DNA of 64,000 nucleotides from Parasphingorhabdus halotolerans. GTDB taxonomy: Bacteria; Pseudomonadota; Alphaproteobacteria; Sphingomonadales; Sphingomonadaceae. Under the pieces are notes generated by a model, which was given only the letters and a program-made list of their open reading frames with translations, was not told the DNA's origin and made no database searches. The DNA lies in contig NZ_CP051217.1 in NCBI RefSeq assembly GCF_012516475.1, positions 558,001 to 622,000 of the forward strand, written 5' to 3'. Below, piece by piece: positions 24,607-34,560 of this stretch. The position numbers were made by a program, and so were the translations under genes. How positions within the stretch are numbered: the first letter of the stretch is position 1; each line of letters starts with the position of its first letter.

Positions 24607-26096
24607 TGCTCCGGCTTGGCCACAAACCCAGCTCGCTCTTCCAAGGCCAGTCCAGCGTTAAACACGCTCTGCTCATCCAGCGCCTTGCCGATAATCTGCA
24701 ATCCCAGCGGCAAGCCTTGCATGTCCAACCCGCCGGGAACAGACATCGCTGGTAATCCGGCGAGTGAACTTGGCACCGTGAACACGTCGTTCAAATACAT
24801 CGCCAGCGGATCATCGCTTTTCTCGCCCAATCCGAAAGCCGCGCTTGGCGCGGTTGGCGTCAGCAGCAAGTCGCAGCTTTCCCAAGCCTTGTCGAAATCC
24901 TGCGAAATCAACGTGCGAACTTTTTGCGCCTGCGTGTAGTAGGCGTCATAAAAGCCAGCAGACAGCACATATGTGCCGATCATGATCCGGCGCTTCACTT
25001 CTGGTCCAAAACCAGCTTCGCGGGTTGCGGCGTACATATCCTGCAGCCCTGCGCGTTCCCCTTTTTCTTGGCTAGGCATCTCACGCAGGCCGTAACGCAC
25101 GCCGTCATAACGCGCCAGATTCGACGAAGCCTCCGCTGGAGCTATGATATAGTAAGCAGGCAGCGCATATTTGGTGTGTGGCAGGGAGACCTCAACGATG
25201 GTCGCGCCTGCATCCTTCATCCATTCTATGCCCTGCTGCCAGAGCGCATCAATTTCGGGCGGCATATTATCGACGCGATATTCCTTGGGAATACCGATTT
25301 TCTTGCCCGCCAGATTGCTGTTGAGCGCCGCTTCCCAATCAGGGACCGGGAGATCAAGCGAAGTGGAGTCTTTCGCATCAAAACCAGCCATCGCTCCCAG
25401 CATTATTGCGCAATCACGCGTATCGCGGGCCATCGGCCCGGCCTGATCGAGCGAGCTTGCAAAAGCAATCGTGCCCCAGCGCGAGCAACGCCCGTAGGTT
25501 GGTTTAAAGCCAGTAATGCCGACAAACGCAGCAGGTTGACGGATGGAGCCGCCGGTATCGGTGCCCGTCGCCGCCGGAGCAATGCGCCCGGATACAGCCG
25601 CGGCGCTGCCGCCTGAAGAACCGCCCGGCGCCAGATCAGTATTGCCGCCATCATTGCGCCGCCAAGGAGAAATAACATTGCCAAAGGCGCTGGTCTCATT
25701 GGACGAACCCATCGCAAACTGGTCCATATTCAACTTGCCGAGCATCCCTGCCCCGGCCTTGAACAGGTTGGAGGAAATGGTGGACTCATATTGCGGCACG
25801 AAGCCTTCTAGAATGCCGCTTGCCGCAGTCGTCGCCACGCCTTGCGTGCAAAACAGATCTTTCATACCAATCGGCACACCAGCCATTTTGCCTAGTTTTT
25901 CACCCGCAGCTTTGGCCTTGTCGGCCGCATCAGCCGCCGCAAGAGCATGTTCAGGTGTTTCAACCAGAAACGCATTGAGCGACTTGGCCGCGCTCACGCG
26001 GCTTATAAACGTTTCAGCCACTTCTTTGGCGGTAAAATCACCGGCGGAAATGCCGCTGCGGATATCCGCTATGCCCAGTTCAAATATTTCGGTCAT
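24597..26096 (-). CDS. gatA: Aspartyl/glutamyl-tRNA amidotransferase subunit A
   Basis: Glutaminase subunit of GatCAB that supplies ammonia. 499 aa, usual length. Amidase-signature triad: Lys in GMKDLFC, cis-Ser in [11 protein letters not shown], nucleophile Ser in [15 protein letters not shown]. It starts [16 protein letters not shown]. The start codon shares a base with the gatC stop (26096), so gatC-gatA are coupled. Confidence 0.98.
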   Translation of the reverse strand: MTEIFELGIADIRSGISAGDFTAKEVAETFISRVSAAKSLNAFLVETPEHALAAADAADKAKAAGEKLGKMAGVPIGMKDLFCTQGVATTAASGILEGFVPQYESTISSNLFKAGAGMLGKLNMDQFAMGSSNETSAFGNVISPWRRNDGGNTDLAPGGSSGGSAAAVSGRIAPAATGTDTGGSIRQPAAFVGITGFKPTYGRCSRWGTIAFASSLDQAGPMARDTRDCAIMLGAMAGFDAKDSTSLDLPVPDWEAALNSNLAGKKIGIPKEYRVDNMPPEIDALWQQGIEWMKDAGATIVEVSLPHTKYALPAYYIIAPAEASSNLARYDGVRYGLREMPSQEKGERAGLQDMYAATREAGFGPEVKRRIMIGTYVLSAGFYDAYYTQAQKVRTLISQDFDKAWESCDLLLTPTAPSAAFGLGEKSDDPLAMYLNDVFTVPSSLAGLPAMSVPGGLDMQGLPLGLQIIGKALDEQSVFNAGLALEERAGFVAKPEQWW

Positions 26097-26383
26097 TATT
26101 CAATCACCTTGGGCACGCCGAAAAAGCCATGTTCTGCCGCAGGCGCATTCGCCAGCACCTTCTCGCGAATTTCGCCATCGGTCACAACATCCTCGCGCAG
26201 ACGCAGTTTATTTGGGATTACTGCGGTCATTGGCTGAACATTTTTGGTGTTCACTTCACCCAGTTGCTCGACCCATCCCAGAATATTATTAAGCTCGGGG
26301 ACCAGCGCATCGGCCTCGGCCTCACTGATCGCAATCCGCGACAGGCTGGCGATTTTTTTTACGGTGTCTTTATCGACTGACAT
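26096..26383 (-). CDS. gatC: Aspartyl/glutamyl-tRNA amidotransferase subunit C
   Basis: Small belt subunit that wraps around GatA and helps GatB docking. 95 aa, usual length. The opening [34 protein letters not shown] and the [16 protein letters not shown] segment are standard. First gene of gatC-gatA-TM-gatB. Divergent from a DUF3089 hydrolase. Confidence 0.96.
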   Translation of the reverse strand: MSVDKDTVKKIASLSRIAISEAEADALVPELNNILGWVEQLGEVNTKNVQPMTAVIPNKLRLREDVVTDGEIREKVLANAPAAEHGFFGVPKVIE

Positions 26384-26511
26384 TGTACATTCTATTCCGG
26401 TTCATATTTTTTGCGGTATTAATGGATGAAATTGTGTATCTCGCGCCGCTAGCATTGGCGCGAAGCCGCTTCAAGTTGAATGAGCGGGTTTCAGCCTATT
26501 GGAGTAAAAAA

Positions 26512-27636
26512 TTGGCGCGTAAGTTTTTATATTTTGTCGCAGGCTTGACCTTTTTGGTGATCCTTGGTGCATTTGTCTACCGTGTTTACGGTGAAGATTT
26601 GATGGAAATCGCCTTTGTACCGGATACGGAATTTGAGCAGCAAGCCGTGCTCGAAGATAATGTCTATGCTGAAAAGTCTATGTGGCTCGCACGACCAGAA
26701 TTGACCAAAAACAACCCTGCTCTCTGGCTCCCCACTGGCTTCGAGGAAGGGGAATCGCCGATCAGCGAGAAAAGCCGGGCTGCTGTTTTCTTCATTCATC
26801 CCACGTCCTTTACGAAAAGGGACCGATGGAACGCTCCATTGGACGATAAAGAATCGCAGGCTCTTGCGCGTATATTCCTGCGCGGTCAGGCCAGCGCATT
26901 CAACCAGATCGGCGACGTTTGGGCGCCGCGTTACCGGCAAGCTACCATCGGAGCGTTTCTGACAGAAAAGCCTGAAGGCCAAATGGCGCTCGATGCCGCC
27001 TATCAGGATGTCCTCATCGCATTTGATTATTTCATTGAGCATATTCCGGAAAACCAGCCAATTGTGCTGGCTGGTCATAGTCAGGGTAGCCTTCATCTTA
27101 CCAATTTGCTGAAAGATCGCGTTGCCGGAACCCCACTCGCCAATCGCATCGTTGCCGCCTATGTTGTCGGATGGCCCGTTTCAGTCGACGCAGATGTGCC
27201 GGCAATGGGCCTCACTGTTTGCGAAGCGCCCGATCAAGCCAAATGTATATTGGGCTGGGAAAGTTTTGCCGAACCTGCTGAATATGGACGGATTATCGAA
27301 GTTTACGACACAACAATCGGGTTTAACGGGGAACCACGGAAAGATACCAAGCTGCTTTGCACCAATCCGATAAATGGAGATTTGCGATCCGAGGCCAAGG
27401 CGGAGATGAATCTGGGGACTCTGGTGCCGAATAACGAATTGAGCGATGCAACCCTGGTGGCAGGCGCTGTTCCGGCTCGCTGTGATGATCGCGGGTTCCT
27501 GCTGATCGGTGATCCACCTGATCTTGGCCCCTATACCCTGCCCGGCAATAACTATCATGTTTACGATTACAGCCTGTTCTGGTCCAATATCCGGGCTGAC
27601 GTCTTGCGGAGGATGCAGACATTTCTCGCGCGTTGA
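26512..27636 (+). CDS. DUF3089 family alpha/beta-hydrolase-like protein
   Basis: 374 aa from TTG 26512, which has GGAG seven bases upstream. The alternatives (ATG 26422 or TTG 26383) lack a ribosome site and put extra sequence before the membrane helix. N-terminal signal anchor [21 protein letters not shown]. The DUF3089 core starts [11 protein letters not shown], and the nucleophile elbow is [12 protein letters not shown] (GHSQG Ser). The catalytic His is probably near the C-terminus ([12 protein letters not shown]). A lysophospholipase or esterase function is inferred from fold only. The stop overlaps the ruvX start. Confidence 0.8.
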   Translation: MARKFLYFVAGLTFLVILGAFVYRVYGEDLMEIAFVPDTEFEQQAVLEDNVYAEKSMWLARPELTKNNPALWLPTGFEEGESPISEKSRAAVFFIHPTSFTKRDRWNAPLDDKESQALARIFLRGQASAFNQIGDVWAPRYRQATIGAFLTEKPEGQMALDAAYQDVLIAFDYFIEHIPENQPIVLAGHSQGSLHLTNLLKDRVAGTPLANRIVAAYVVGWPVSVDADVPAMGLTVCEAPDQAKCILGWESFAEPAEYGRIIEVYDTTIGFNGEPRKDTKLLCTNPINGDLRSEAKAEMNLGTLVPNNELSDATLVAGAVPARCDDRGFLLIGDPPDLGPYTLPGNNYHVYDYSLFWSNIRADVLRRMQTFLAR

Positions 27637-28097
27637 TGACAGATGACAAAGCAGTGTTCCTGTCTGCTTTGCCAGATGGTGGGCGACTGCTGGGACTTGA
27701 TATTGGCACCAAAACCGTTGGTCTGGCGCTATGCGATGCCCAATGGACTTTTGCCACGGCAGCTGAAACGATCGAGCGGCGCAAATTTTCCAAGGACCTG
27801 GAACGGATAACGGCGGTTATTGCCGAGCAGAATATTGTTGGTCTGGTGGCGGGACTGCCGTTGAACCTCGATGGCAGCATGAGCAAACAGACCCAGGCGG
27901 CCAAGGCTTTCGCGCAAAATCTCAAACCATTGGGCTTGCCGATTCTGCTATGGGACGAACGCTGGAGCACGCAAGCTGTGGAGCGTGATCTGATTGCGTC
28001 TGACGTCACCCGCAAGAAGCGTGGCAAGGTAATCGACAAGATGGCGGCAGCCTATATATTGCAAGGCGCAATAGACGGGCTTGCCGCATCGGGTTGA
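27636..28097 (+). CDS. ruvX: Putative pre-16S rRNA nuclease / Holliday junction resolvase YqgF (RuvX)
   Basis: RNase H-like fold protein that trims 16S rRNA 5' ends in E. coli; the older name is Holliday junction resolvase-like. 153 aa. Motifs: [17 protein letters not shown] (catalytic Asp), [33 protein letters not shown] and [20 protein letters not shown] C-terminal Asp (written here [12 protein letters not shown]). It is a bit longer at the N-terminus than typical. The start overlaps the previous stop by one base (TGATG), and pyrB starts 22 bases after. Confidence 0.93.
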   Translation: MTDDKAVFLSALPDGGRLLGLDIGTKTVGLALCDAQWTFATAAETIERRKFSKDLERITAVIAEQNIVGLVAGLPLNLDGSMSKQTQAAKAFAQNLKPLGLPILLWDERWSTQAVERDLIASDVTRKKRGKVIDKMAAAYILQGAIDGLAASG

Positions 28098-28119
28098 GAC
28101 GCTTATAGACCTCGTTTTA

Positions 28120-29112
28120 ATGACATCGCCATCCACCAGTTCGCCTCATCAGTTTCCTTCCGGTTCTGATGCTTTCCCACATCGCCATCTATTGGGTATT
28201 GCAGGATTGCAACCCTGGGAGATTTTGTTCCTCCTTAAAGAGGCGGAGCAATGGGTCGATTTAAACCGCAAATCCAGCAAGCATGCTGACCGACTCGACG
28301 GCCTCACAGTCATAAATGCGTTCTTCGAAAACAGCACCAGAACGCTTCTTTCGTTCGAGATTGCGGGCAAGCGCATGGGCGCAGATGTTGTGAATATGCA
28401 TGCCGCGCAATCCAGCCTGAAAAAGGGCGAAACCCTGATCGACACCGCCGTTACACTCAACGCCATGCGCGCCGATGCCATAGTCATTCGTCATGGCAGT
28501 TCGGGCGCAGTCCAGTTGATTGCCGATAAGGTTGATTGCCCCGTGCTCAATGCCGGCGATGGCAGCCATGAGCATCCTACACAAGCGCTGCTCGATGCGC
28601 TGACCATACAGCGCCGCAAAGGCGACATTAGCGGGCTTACAGTGACAATATGCGGTGATGTGATGCACAGCCGGGTGGCACGGTCTAACATCTATTGCCT
28701 GACGACATTGGGGGCAAAGGTTCGCGTTTGCGGGCCGCCATCACTTCTGCCCGCCGCCCTGGATCGAATGAATGTGGAATCATTTAGCGATTTCGACGCT
28801 GCGCTGGATGGCGCAGACGTAGTGATGATGCTTCGACTCCAGAATGAACGGATGAACGGGGATTTCATTCCCAGTCCTCGGGAATATCATTATCTCTATG
28901 GCCTCACCAAAGAGCGACTGAAGAAGGCAAAACCTGATGCTCTGGTTATGCATCCCGGACCGATGAACCGCGGCATTGAAATCAGTAGCGATGTCGCTGA
29001 TGATGCCAAACGTTCGGCGATCACGGAACAGGTAGAAATGGGTGTTGCCGTGCGGATGGCTTGTCTGGATGTGCTGACAAGACGCTCACGGGAAGTGGAG
29101 GGCTGGTCATGA
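28120..29112 (+). CDS. pyrB: Aspartate carbamoyltransferase catalytic subunit
   Basis: Second step of pyrimidine synthesis: carbamoyl phosphate + aspartate to carbamoyl aspartate. 330 aa from ATG 28120. Carbamoyl-phosphate site [27 protein letters not shown], and aspartate-site region with MLRLQNERM and [11 protein letters not shown]. The N-terminal 25 residues (Ser/Pro-rich) are an extension relative to E. coli PyrB. No regulatory pyrI is present. It overlaps the next gene, a dihydroorotase homologue, by four bases (ATGA). Confidence 0.97.
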   Translation: MTSPSTSSPHQFPSGSDAFPHRHLLGIAGLQPWEILFLLKEAEQWVDLNRKSSKHADRLDGLTVINAFFENSTRTLLSFEIAGKRMGADVVNMHAAQSSLKKGETLIDTAVTLNAMRADAIVIRHGSSGAVQLIADKVDCPVLNAGDGSHEHPTQALLDALTIQRRKGDISGLTVTICGDVMHSRVARSNIYCLTTLGAKVRVCGPPSLLPAALDRMNVESFSDFDAALDGADVVMMLRLQNERMNGDFIPSPREYHYLYGLTKERLKKAKPDALVMHPGPMNRGIEISSDVADDAKRSAITEQVEMGVAVRMACLDVLTRRSREVEGWS

Positions 29113-30329
29113 AGACAGTCTTTTCCAATGCCCGCCCGATCTTGCCAGGATCTGACCTTCTGGAAACCCAATCAATATATGTAGAAGGTGACAAAATATC
29201 GCAGGTTGGCGATGCAAGCGACTCATCTGATTCAATAATTGTCGATTGCGGCAATGCGATAACGGCACCCGGCATTGTCGACCTTGGCGTATTTGCCATA
29301 GATAAACCGGCCTTTCATTTCGGCGGGATCACCCGTGCCGCATTGATGCCCGACCAGTCTCCGGTTCTCGATTTGCCAGCGATGATCAAACACAACGCTA
29401 CCGAGGGAAAACCTGATCTCTGGTCTCACCCGCTCGCGGCAGCGACCAAAGGTTTGGCGGGCAAGGAATTGGCAGAAATCGGTCTGATGAAACAGGCTGG
29501 TGCGCGGTCCGTTTCCACCGGACGTCGGTGGATTTCCGACAGTGGTATCATGCTCAGACTGCTGCAATATTGCAAAGCCCTTGATATGCCGGTGATCGTG
29601 CACAGCGAAGATGGTGGATTGGCTGGAAATGCTGTTGCAACGTCCGGAGAAACGGCAACCAGACTTGGGCTATCCAGTGCCCCTGCGTCAGCCGAAGCCT
29701 TGTCCATCGCGCGCGACATTGCGCTGGTTCACGAAAGCGGCGCTCATGTCCATTTCCGGCAAGTGACCACGAAACAGGCATTGGATCTTGTTCGGGAAGC
29801 CAAAGCGGAAGGCTTGCCTGTGACCTGCGGAATTACACCTGCCCACCTTTTCCTGTCTGACATTGCAGTCAGCGATTTCAAAACTTTTGCGAAACTGTCG
29901 CCTCCTCTGCGGTGCGAAGATGATCGGCAAGCCTGCCTTGCAGCGATAAAAGACGGAACAATTGATGTCATATCATCCGGACATGATCCGCGCGGACCAG
30001 AGGACAAACGTCTACCGTTTGCTGAGGCCCAATCCGGAATGGCGGGCGCGGAGACCCTGCTCGCGTTATCGCTTAACCTTGTTCGCGATGAAACGATCAG
30101 CATGAACCGGTTGTTCCAGCTGTTGTCAGAGTCTCCTGCTAAAATTCTCGGCGTCAAAGCCGGAAAAATCGCGCCGGGTTACGAAGCAGACTTTATTTTG
30201 ATTGATCCTGACGCTCCCTGGCAGGTAGATGCCCGCAAAATGGCGGCATCAGCGGGGAACACGCCGTTTGACAAGCTGCCCGTGCAGGGCCGTGTCAAAG
30301 CCATATATAAGGGCGGAAAAGCGCTCTAG
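29109..30329 (+). CDS. pyrX: Dihydroorotase-like protein PyrC' (PyrX), metal ligands missing
   Basis: 406 aa amidohydrolase-fold homologue of class I dihydroorotase. The HxH metal motif expected after the first strand (normally DxHVHxR) is replaced by [11 protein letters not shown], and the TDHAPH segment is SSGHDPRG, so the metal site is gone. VHSED and [15 protein letters not shown] are kept. In Pseudomonas an inactive pyrC' of this kind is fused by overlap to pyrB and holds the ATCase together; the same gene order and ATGA overlap here suggest a structural role. A true dihydroorotase should be elsewhere in the genome. Confidence 0.88.
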   Translation: MKTVFSNARPILPGSDLLETQSIYVEGDKISQVGDASDSSDSIIVDCGNAITAPGIVDLGVFAIDKPAFHFGGITRAALMPDQSPVLDLPAMIKHNATEGKPDLWSHPLAAATKGLAGKELAEIGLMKQAGARSVSTGRRWISDSGIMLRLLQYCKALDMPVIVHSEDGGLAGNAVATSGETATRLGLSSAPASAEALSIARDIALVHESGAHVHFRQVTTKQALDLVREAKAEGLPVTCGITPAHLFLSDIAVSDFKTFAKLSPPLRCEDDRQACLAAIKDGTIDVISSGHDPRGPEDKRLPFAEAQSGMAGAETLLALSLNLVRDETISMNRLFQLLSESPAKILGVKAGKIAPGYEADFILIDPDAPWQVDARKMAASAGNTPFDKLPVQGRVKAIYKGGKAL

Positions 30330-30366
30330 CGCTCCCGCCCTCATATATTTGCGATCTTGAATTATT

Positions 30367-31833
30367 TTAGCGTACAGCAAGTTTCTTCGGAGCTGTGCTG
30401 GCCATACGAGTCGGGCTGGTTTTAGAGACCCCAGGAACGTTACGCACAATGCAATTGCCACCCTTGGCCTTAATGCCCGCACACATGGCTTCTGCAGTTT
30501 GCGCATTGCCAAAACCCATAGCAGCCAAACGATAGAGTGTTTTGCCCTTCACGGTTACGCGTGAGCTTGCATATTTGAAAGCCACAAGGTCAGCATTTTG
30601 GGAAGAAAGAATGCCCCATGCCCGTTTCGCACCTTCGGCTGATGAATACGCACCAAGTTGTACCAGATGCGTTCCAGAGGATACCGCTTGTGGCTTTGGT
30701 GTAAACGCAACTTGCTGCATGACCGGTTTTACCGCAGATACAGCCTGAATCGCTGCTGTTCTCACTGGAGCAGGTTTGGCTGCTGGCGCTTTTTCACCTT
30801 CAACAATGAACTTGTCAGCTGGCAAAATTTTCTCGGGCGAAGGCACTGCCTTGATCAATGGTGCAGCGGCAGGAGCGACAGCAACCGGCTTGGCAGACAT
30901 GCTTGCAGGCAGGTCAACTTTCGTAACCTTCACGTTATTTTCTTTAGCCGTAAAATCTACTTCCGCAGATTGACGTGGTGCCGGGCCAACTGCTGGCAAT
31001 GGCGTGTTGCGGTCAAAGCTCGCCACTTCACGGCTATAATCTTGTGACGGGCTTGTTTGAGCGATTGCATCAACGGTAGGAGCCGCATTCAGCGCCAAAC
31101 GCATTGGTTGACCGGGATCATTCGGCATTGGTGTGATGTTTAGCAAAGATGCCACGCGGGTCTCATAGGCACCAGGACGAGCCATTTGAGCCCATTGCAT
31201 TATCCGTTTGTCGACAGTTGCCGGTGTCATATCCTGTGACGCTAGCAGCTTGGCTTCTCTCCAGCGACCATCCAAAGCGTAGGCCAAGCCCAGGTTCTGG
31301 CGGGTGCGCCCGGTTGCATCAGAATTGCGAATGGCCTGTTCAAGTACAGCAATTGCTGTTTTTGAATCGCCAGCCAAAGCCAACGCCAAACCATAGTCGG
31401 CGGTCGGAATATACTGGCGGTTATCGGCAACGACGCGTTTCGCTTCATCGGCTTTGCCTTGCGCAAGCTGCGCGAGGCTCAGGCTCAATACCGTGCGAGC
31501 GTCGACTTTACCCAGTTCCATCGCATCTTCAAAGCTGCGTTCAGCAGAGCTGAAGCGGCCTGCTGTCATATAGGATTGACCAAGCAAAGCGCGGGTCTCG
31601 GCATCGTTGCCAACCGCTGCAACAGAGCGTTCGGCAAATGCGATCGCTTTATCTGTTTCGCCTTTGGCAAGTGCCTTGGTCGCTTTTTTCGCATATCGCG
31701 GACCATCTTTTACCGATGCCGGTTTGCTGGACGAAGATGCCACAGACCCGCCGCCAAACGGGCCGCAGCCTGTAAGCACGGTGCCCATTACCATGGTCGA
31801 AGCAGCAAGTTTCAGTATCATATCGCGTTTCAT
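30367..31833 (-). CDS. TPR-repeat lipoprotein with C-terminal SPOR domain
   Basis: 488 aa. Lipobox VLTGCG makes it a predicted lipoprotein. TPR-like helices fill about 40-230 (AIAFAERSVAAVGNDAETRALLGQSYMTAGRFSSAERSF). A Pro/Ala/Val-rich linker follows, then a SPOR domain (about 395-470: GTHLVQLGAYSSAEGAKRAWGILSSQ to AEAMCAGIKAKGGNCIVRN), which binds septal denuded peptidoglycan. The last 20 residues are basic. It lies 26 bases downstream of an RHH protein gene and is likely in the parA operon, which suggests a role in division or cell polarity. Confidence 0.88.
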   Translation of the reverse strand: MKRDMILKLAASTMVMGTVLTGCGPFGGGSVASSSSKPASVKDGPRYAKKATKALAKGETDKAIAFAERSVAAVGNDAETRALLGQSYMTAGRFSSAERSFEDAMELGKVDARTVLSLSLAQLAQGKADEAKRVVADNRQYIPTADYGLALALAGDSKTAIAVLEQAIRNSDATGRTRQNLGLAYALDGRWREAKLLASQDMTPATVDKRIMQWAQMARPGAYETRVASLLNITPMPNDPGQPMRLALNAAPTVDAIAQTSPSQDYSREVASFDRNTPLPAVGPAPRQSAEVDFTAKENNVKVTKVDLPASMSAKPVAVAPAAAPLIKAVPSPEKILPADKFIVEGEKAPAAKPAPVRTAAIQAVSAVKPVMQQVAFTPKPQAVSSGTHLVQLGAYSSAEGAKRAWGILSSQNADLVAFKYASSRVTVKGKTLYRLAAMGFGNAQTAEAMCAGIKAKGGNCIVRNVPGVSKTSPTRMASTAPKKLAVR

Positions 31834-31859
31834 ATCAATGCCCTCGCAATCAAAATCAA

Positions 31860-32510
31860 TTATGCAGCGCCGCGTGCTGGTACACGCTCCGCCAGTTCTT
31901 CTAGTTCAGGAATAGTCTTCAAATATTCGTCGACAGCTTTGGTTACCAATTGCTGTGCCGAAACGTTCTTTACGGCTGTTGCCAATCGCAGTTTCAAATG
32001 CCGTTCCGGGTCCAAACGAAGCGTAAATGCGGTTTTCGCTTTGCTCGTTCTGGATTTGGTTGCTGGCCGCACCCGTTTTGGTCGCTGATTATAATCCTGA
32101 GCAGCTTTCACTACAGCGCTATGCTCCGCCAGTGGCGCAACTTCGCGAGAAATGGATAGCGGCGCTGGAGGCGGAGCATCGGTTTCACGCACCGGCTTGT
32201 TCGTCAAAACCGTTTCGGGTTTTGTGCCAAGCTTCTCGGCGATTTCTTCCTGCTGCTGTTTCACAGCCGGAAGCGCTTCTGGAATCGCGCCTGCAAGCGG
32301 ATTAAGGTTAATTTCGTTTGCGTCAAATGCTTCGTGATCTGGGTTCACGTCGTAACCCATGTCATTCCAGCCCAGGTCCTCATGCGGATCATCGCTGGAA
32401 AACTCCTGATCAGGGAAATTCAATCCCTGACGACGCATGGCCGGCTTGGCGCCGCCTTTGCGGGCCAGCAAGGAGGAAGACAAAGATGCCAGTGGTTTGG
32501 GTTCGCTCAT
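31860..32510 (-). CDS. Partner of an orphan ParA with a C-terminal ribbon-helix-helix-like domain
   Basis: 216 aa from ATG 32510 with a GGAAAGGG ribosome site. The N-terminal region is low complexity (SEPKPLASLSSSLLARKGGAKPAMRRQG), the middle is acidic, and the C-terminal 55 residues after KSRTSKAKTAFTLRLDPERHLKLRLATAV look like an RHH/CopG fold (strand, then two helices). A DNA-binding or ParA-binding adaptor is likely, like ParG or other small centromere-binding proteins (inference). It sits 17 bases after parA. Confidence 0.75.
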   Translation of the reverse strand: MSEPKPLASLSSSLLARKGGAKPAMRRQGLNFPDQEFSSDDPHEDLGWNDMGYDVNPDHEAFDANEINLNPLAGAIPEALPAVKQQQEEIAEKLGTKPETVLTNKPVRETDAPPPAPLSISREVAPLAEHSAVVKAAQDYNQRPKRVRPATKSRTSKAKTAFTLRLDPERHLKLRLATAVKNVSAQQLVTKAVDEYLKTIPELEELAERVPARGAA

Positions 32511-32527
32511 TTTATCGGCCCTTTCCA

Positions 32528-33274
32528 TCAAGAACCAATAACCCGGCGACCAAAGCCGGTGCCGGAACCGGGGCGCTGAAATCCCTGGCTTGCGCTATGT
32601 GATAAGCTGGGAGCGGAAAATACTGTCCGGCGGAAGTTCTTTTCAAGCCGATCAGAAATATAGCTCCAGAGTTGAATAATTTCCTGCGATGAGCGGCCGT
32701 CCGGATCAATTTCCATGACCGTCCGTCCGTCGATCATCGAACCGGCAAAATCGGTTCGGTGATGCACGGTAATCGGAGCGACCGTGCCATGTTGTGAAAG
32801 GGCGACAGCTGCTTCAGAAGTAATTTTTGCTTTTGGTGTCGCGCCGTTTACAACAAACAACAGAGGTTTTCCGGCTCGATCACATAAATCAACGGTCGCT
32901 CCAACGGCGCGCAAATCATGGGGACTTGGCCGCGTAGGTATAACAATCAGTTCAGCGACCGAGATAACGCTTTGGATGGCCATGGTAATAGCAGGCGGCG
33001 TATCAATGACGGCAAGCTTGAAGCCTTGCTGGCGCAAAATTGCCAGATCAGCCGCGAGGCGGGATACGGTGGTTTGCGCAAATGCGGGAAGTTCTGCTTC
33101 GCGTTCGTTCCACCAATCAGCCAGTGACCCTTGCGGATCGATATCGATTAGGACGACCGGGCCGGCGCCGGCTAGTTCCGCCTGAACGGCGAGATGGCCA
33201 GACAATGTTGTCTTGCCTGAACCGCCTTTTTGCGATGCCATCGCTAAAACTCGCACATCATTCCCCTTGTTCAT
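32528..33274 (-). CDS. ParA/MinD-family ATPase (orphan, chromosomal)
   Basis: 248 aa. Deviant Walker A KGGSGKTTLSGHLA with signature Lys, Walker A' IDIDPQGSLADWW, Walker B VIDTPPA. Such ATPases position DNA, protein clusters or division machinery along the nucleoid. It is not the oriC ParA, since no parB-gid genes adjoin it. The C-terminus beyond residue 210 is an extra Ser/Arg/Gly-rich tail. First gene of an operon with an RHH protein and a TPR-SPOR lipoprotein. Confidence 0.88.
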   Translation of the reverse strand: MNKGNDVRVLAMASQKGGSGKTTLSGHLAVQAELAGAGPVVLIDIDPQGSLADWWNEREAELPAFAQTTVSRLAADLAILRQQGFKLAVIDTPPAITMAIQSVISVAELIVIPTRPSPHDLRAVGATVDLCDRAGKPLLFVVNGATPKAKITSEAAVALSQHGTVAPITVHHRTDFAGSMIDGRTVMEIDPDGRSSQEIIQLWSYISDRLEKNFRRTVFSAPSLSHSASQGFQRPGSGTGFGRRVIGS

Positions 33275-33530
33275 TCAAGGTCCATTGGGACGCTTCAATC
33301 AATATTTAGGGGCCTGTCTGACACAGCAGCGCTAAAATAGGGTTAACGCGACACCAATGTTTTTTTCCGAGACCAAAAAAAGTTACATCACGTTAGACGA
33401 GGATTCATGTCTTGCTCATATTGTTTTTGCTAGACACATCCAGCCTGCGCGTATTAGCGTCCGTGGCAAATATTGCTTAACATCAAGCTTTTATGATTTG
33501 CTGACCATATTAATTCAGGGGGTTTCCCGT

Positions 33531-34547
33531 ATGAAAAATTCAATTGCCGCATTGAAATTGCTGTTCGTTACAGCAGCATTCGGATTTGCAGCCCCCTCAT
33601 TCGCCGATGTTAAAGACGGCGTCGATGCCTGGGGCCGCGGTGACTTTAAAGCCGCGATTGCTGAGTGGCGGGGGCCTGCGGCTTCCGGAAATGCGGATGC
33701 GCAATTCAATCTGGCACAAGCTTACAAACTGGGTCGTGGCGTTCCGATGGATCTGAGTGAAGCTGAAAAGTGGTACAGGAAAGCCGCTGATCAGGGCCAT
33801 CTTCAGGCACAGGACAATTACGGATTGATTCTGTTCCAGAGCAATCGGCGGTCCGAAGCGCTACCTTATTTACAAGAATCAGCCAACCGCGGCGAGCCGC
33901 GTGCGCAATATGTTCTGGGTACCGGCCACTTTAATGGCGACTTTGTCGAAAAAGACTGGGTGCGCGCCTATGCGCTGATGACACGCGCGTCTTCGCAAGG
34001 CCTCCCGCAGGCTACGTCCAATATGGCGCAGATGGATAAATATATCCCGATCGATAAACGCCGGGCCGCTATTGAGTTGGCCGGGCAGATGGAGCAGCAA
34101 GAAAAGCGTGTACGTACAGCGCAAGTTGGCGGGTTACGCCCTGCCCAACCTTCTGGGCCGATACAAACCGCCCAGTTGCCACCATCGCAAGCAATACCCC
34201 CAGCGCCCGCTCCAGTACCGCAGCCCGTTCCAACCGCTCCGGGCGCGACATATACCAACCCGCCTCCAGCAACTGTTGTTGCTGCAGCGGCGGCTCCGGT
34301 TCAAGCAGTGGCTGATGGAAAATGGCGCGTGCAATTGGGTGCCTTTAGCGATGAGAATAAGGCAAAAAACCTGTGGGGCAACTTGGAATCCCGCGTTACC
34401 GCCCTCGCAAATACACAACCCTATCTGGTGAAAGCGGGCGGCATAACCCGCTTGCAAGCCGGACCATTTGCGACCCGCGCGCAGGCCGAGACCATGTGCA
34501 GCAATGTTAAGGCGACCGGAAACGCCTGCATCGTAAAAGCGCGTTAA
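33531..34547 (+). CDS. Exported Sel1-repeat protein with C-terminal SPOR domain
   Basis: 338 aa from ATG 33531, where a signal peptide begins (MKNSIAALKLLFVTAAFGFAAPSFADV); the frame further upstream is not used. Sel1-like repeats (NLAQAYKLGRGVPMDLSEAEKWYRKAADQGH and three more) fill residues 25-200. Then comes a Pro-rich linker and the SPOR domain WRVQLGAFSDENKAKNLWGNLES to CSNVKATGNACIVKAR. It should be periplasmic and bind septal peptidoglycan. Divergent from the ParA operon that also ends in a SPOR gene, so two septal proteins lie side by side. Confidence 0.88.
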   Translation: MKNSIAALKLLFVTAAFGFAAPSFADVKDGVDAWGRGDFKAAIAEWRGPAASGNADAQFNLAQAYKLGRGVPMDLSEAEKWYRKAADQGHLQAQDNYGLILFQSNRRSEALPYLQESANRGEPRAQYVLGTGHFNGDFVEKDWVRAYALMTRASSQGLPQATSNMAQMDKYIPIDKRRAAIELAGQMEQQEKRVRTAQVGGLRPAQPSGPIQTAQLPPSQAIPPAPAPVPQPVPTAPGATYTNPPPATVVAAAAAPVQAVADGKWRVQLGAFSDENKAKNLWGNLESRVTALANTQPYLVKAGGITRLQAGPFATRAQAETMCSNVKATGNACIVKAR

Positions 34548-34560
34548 TGCCGCGTTGCTT

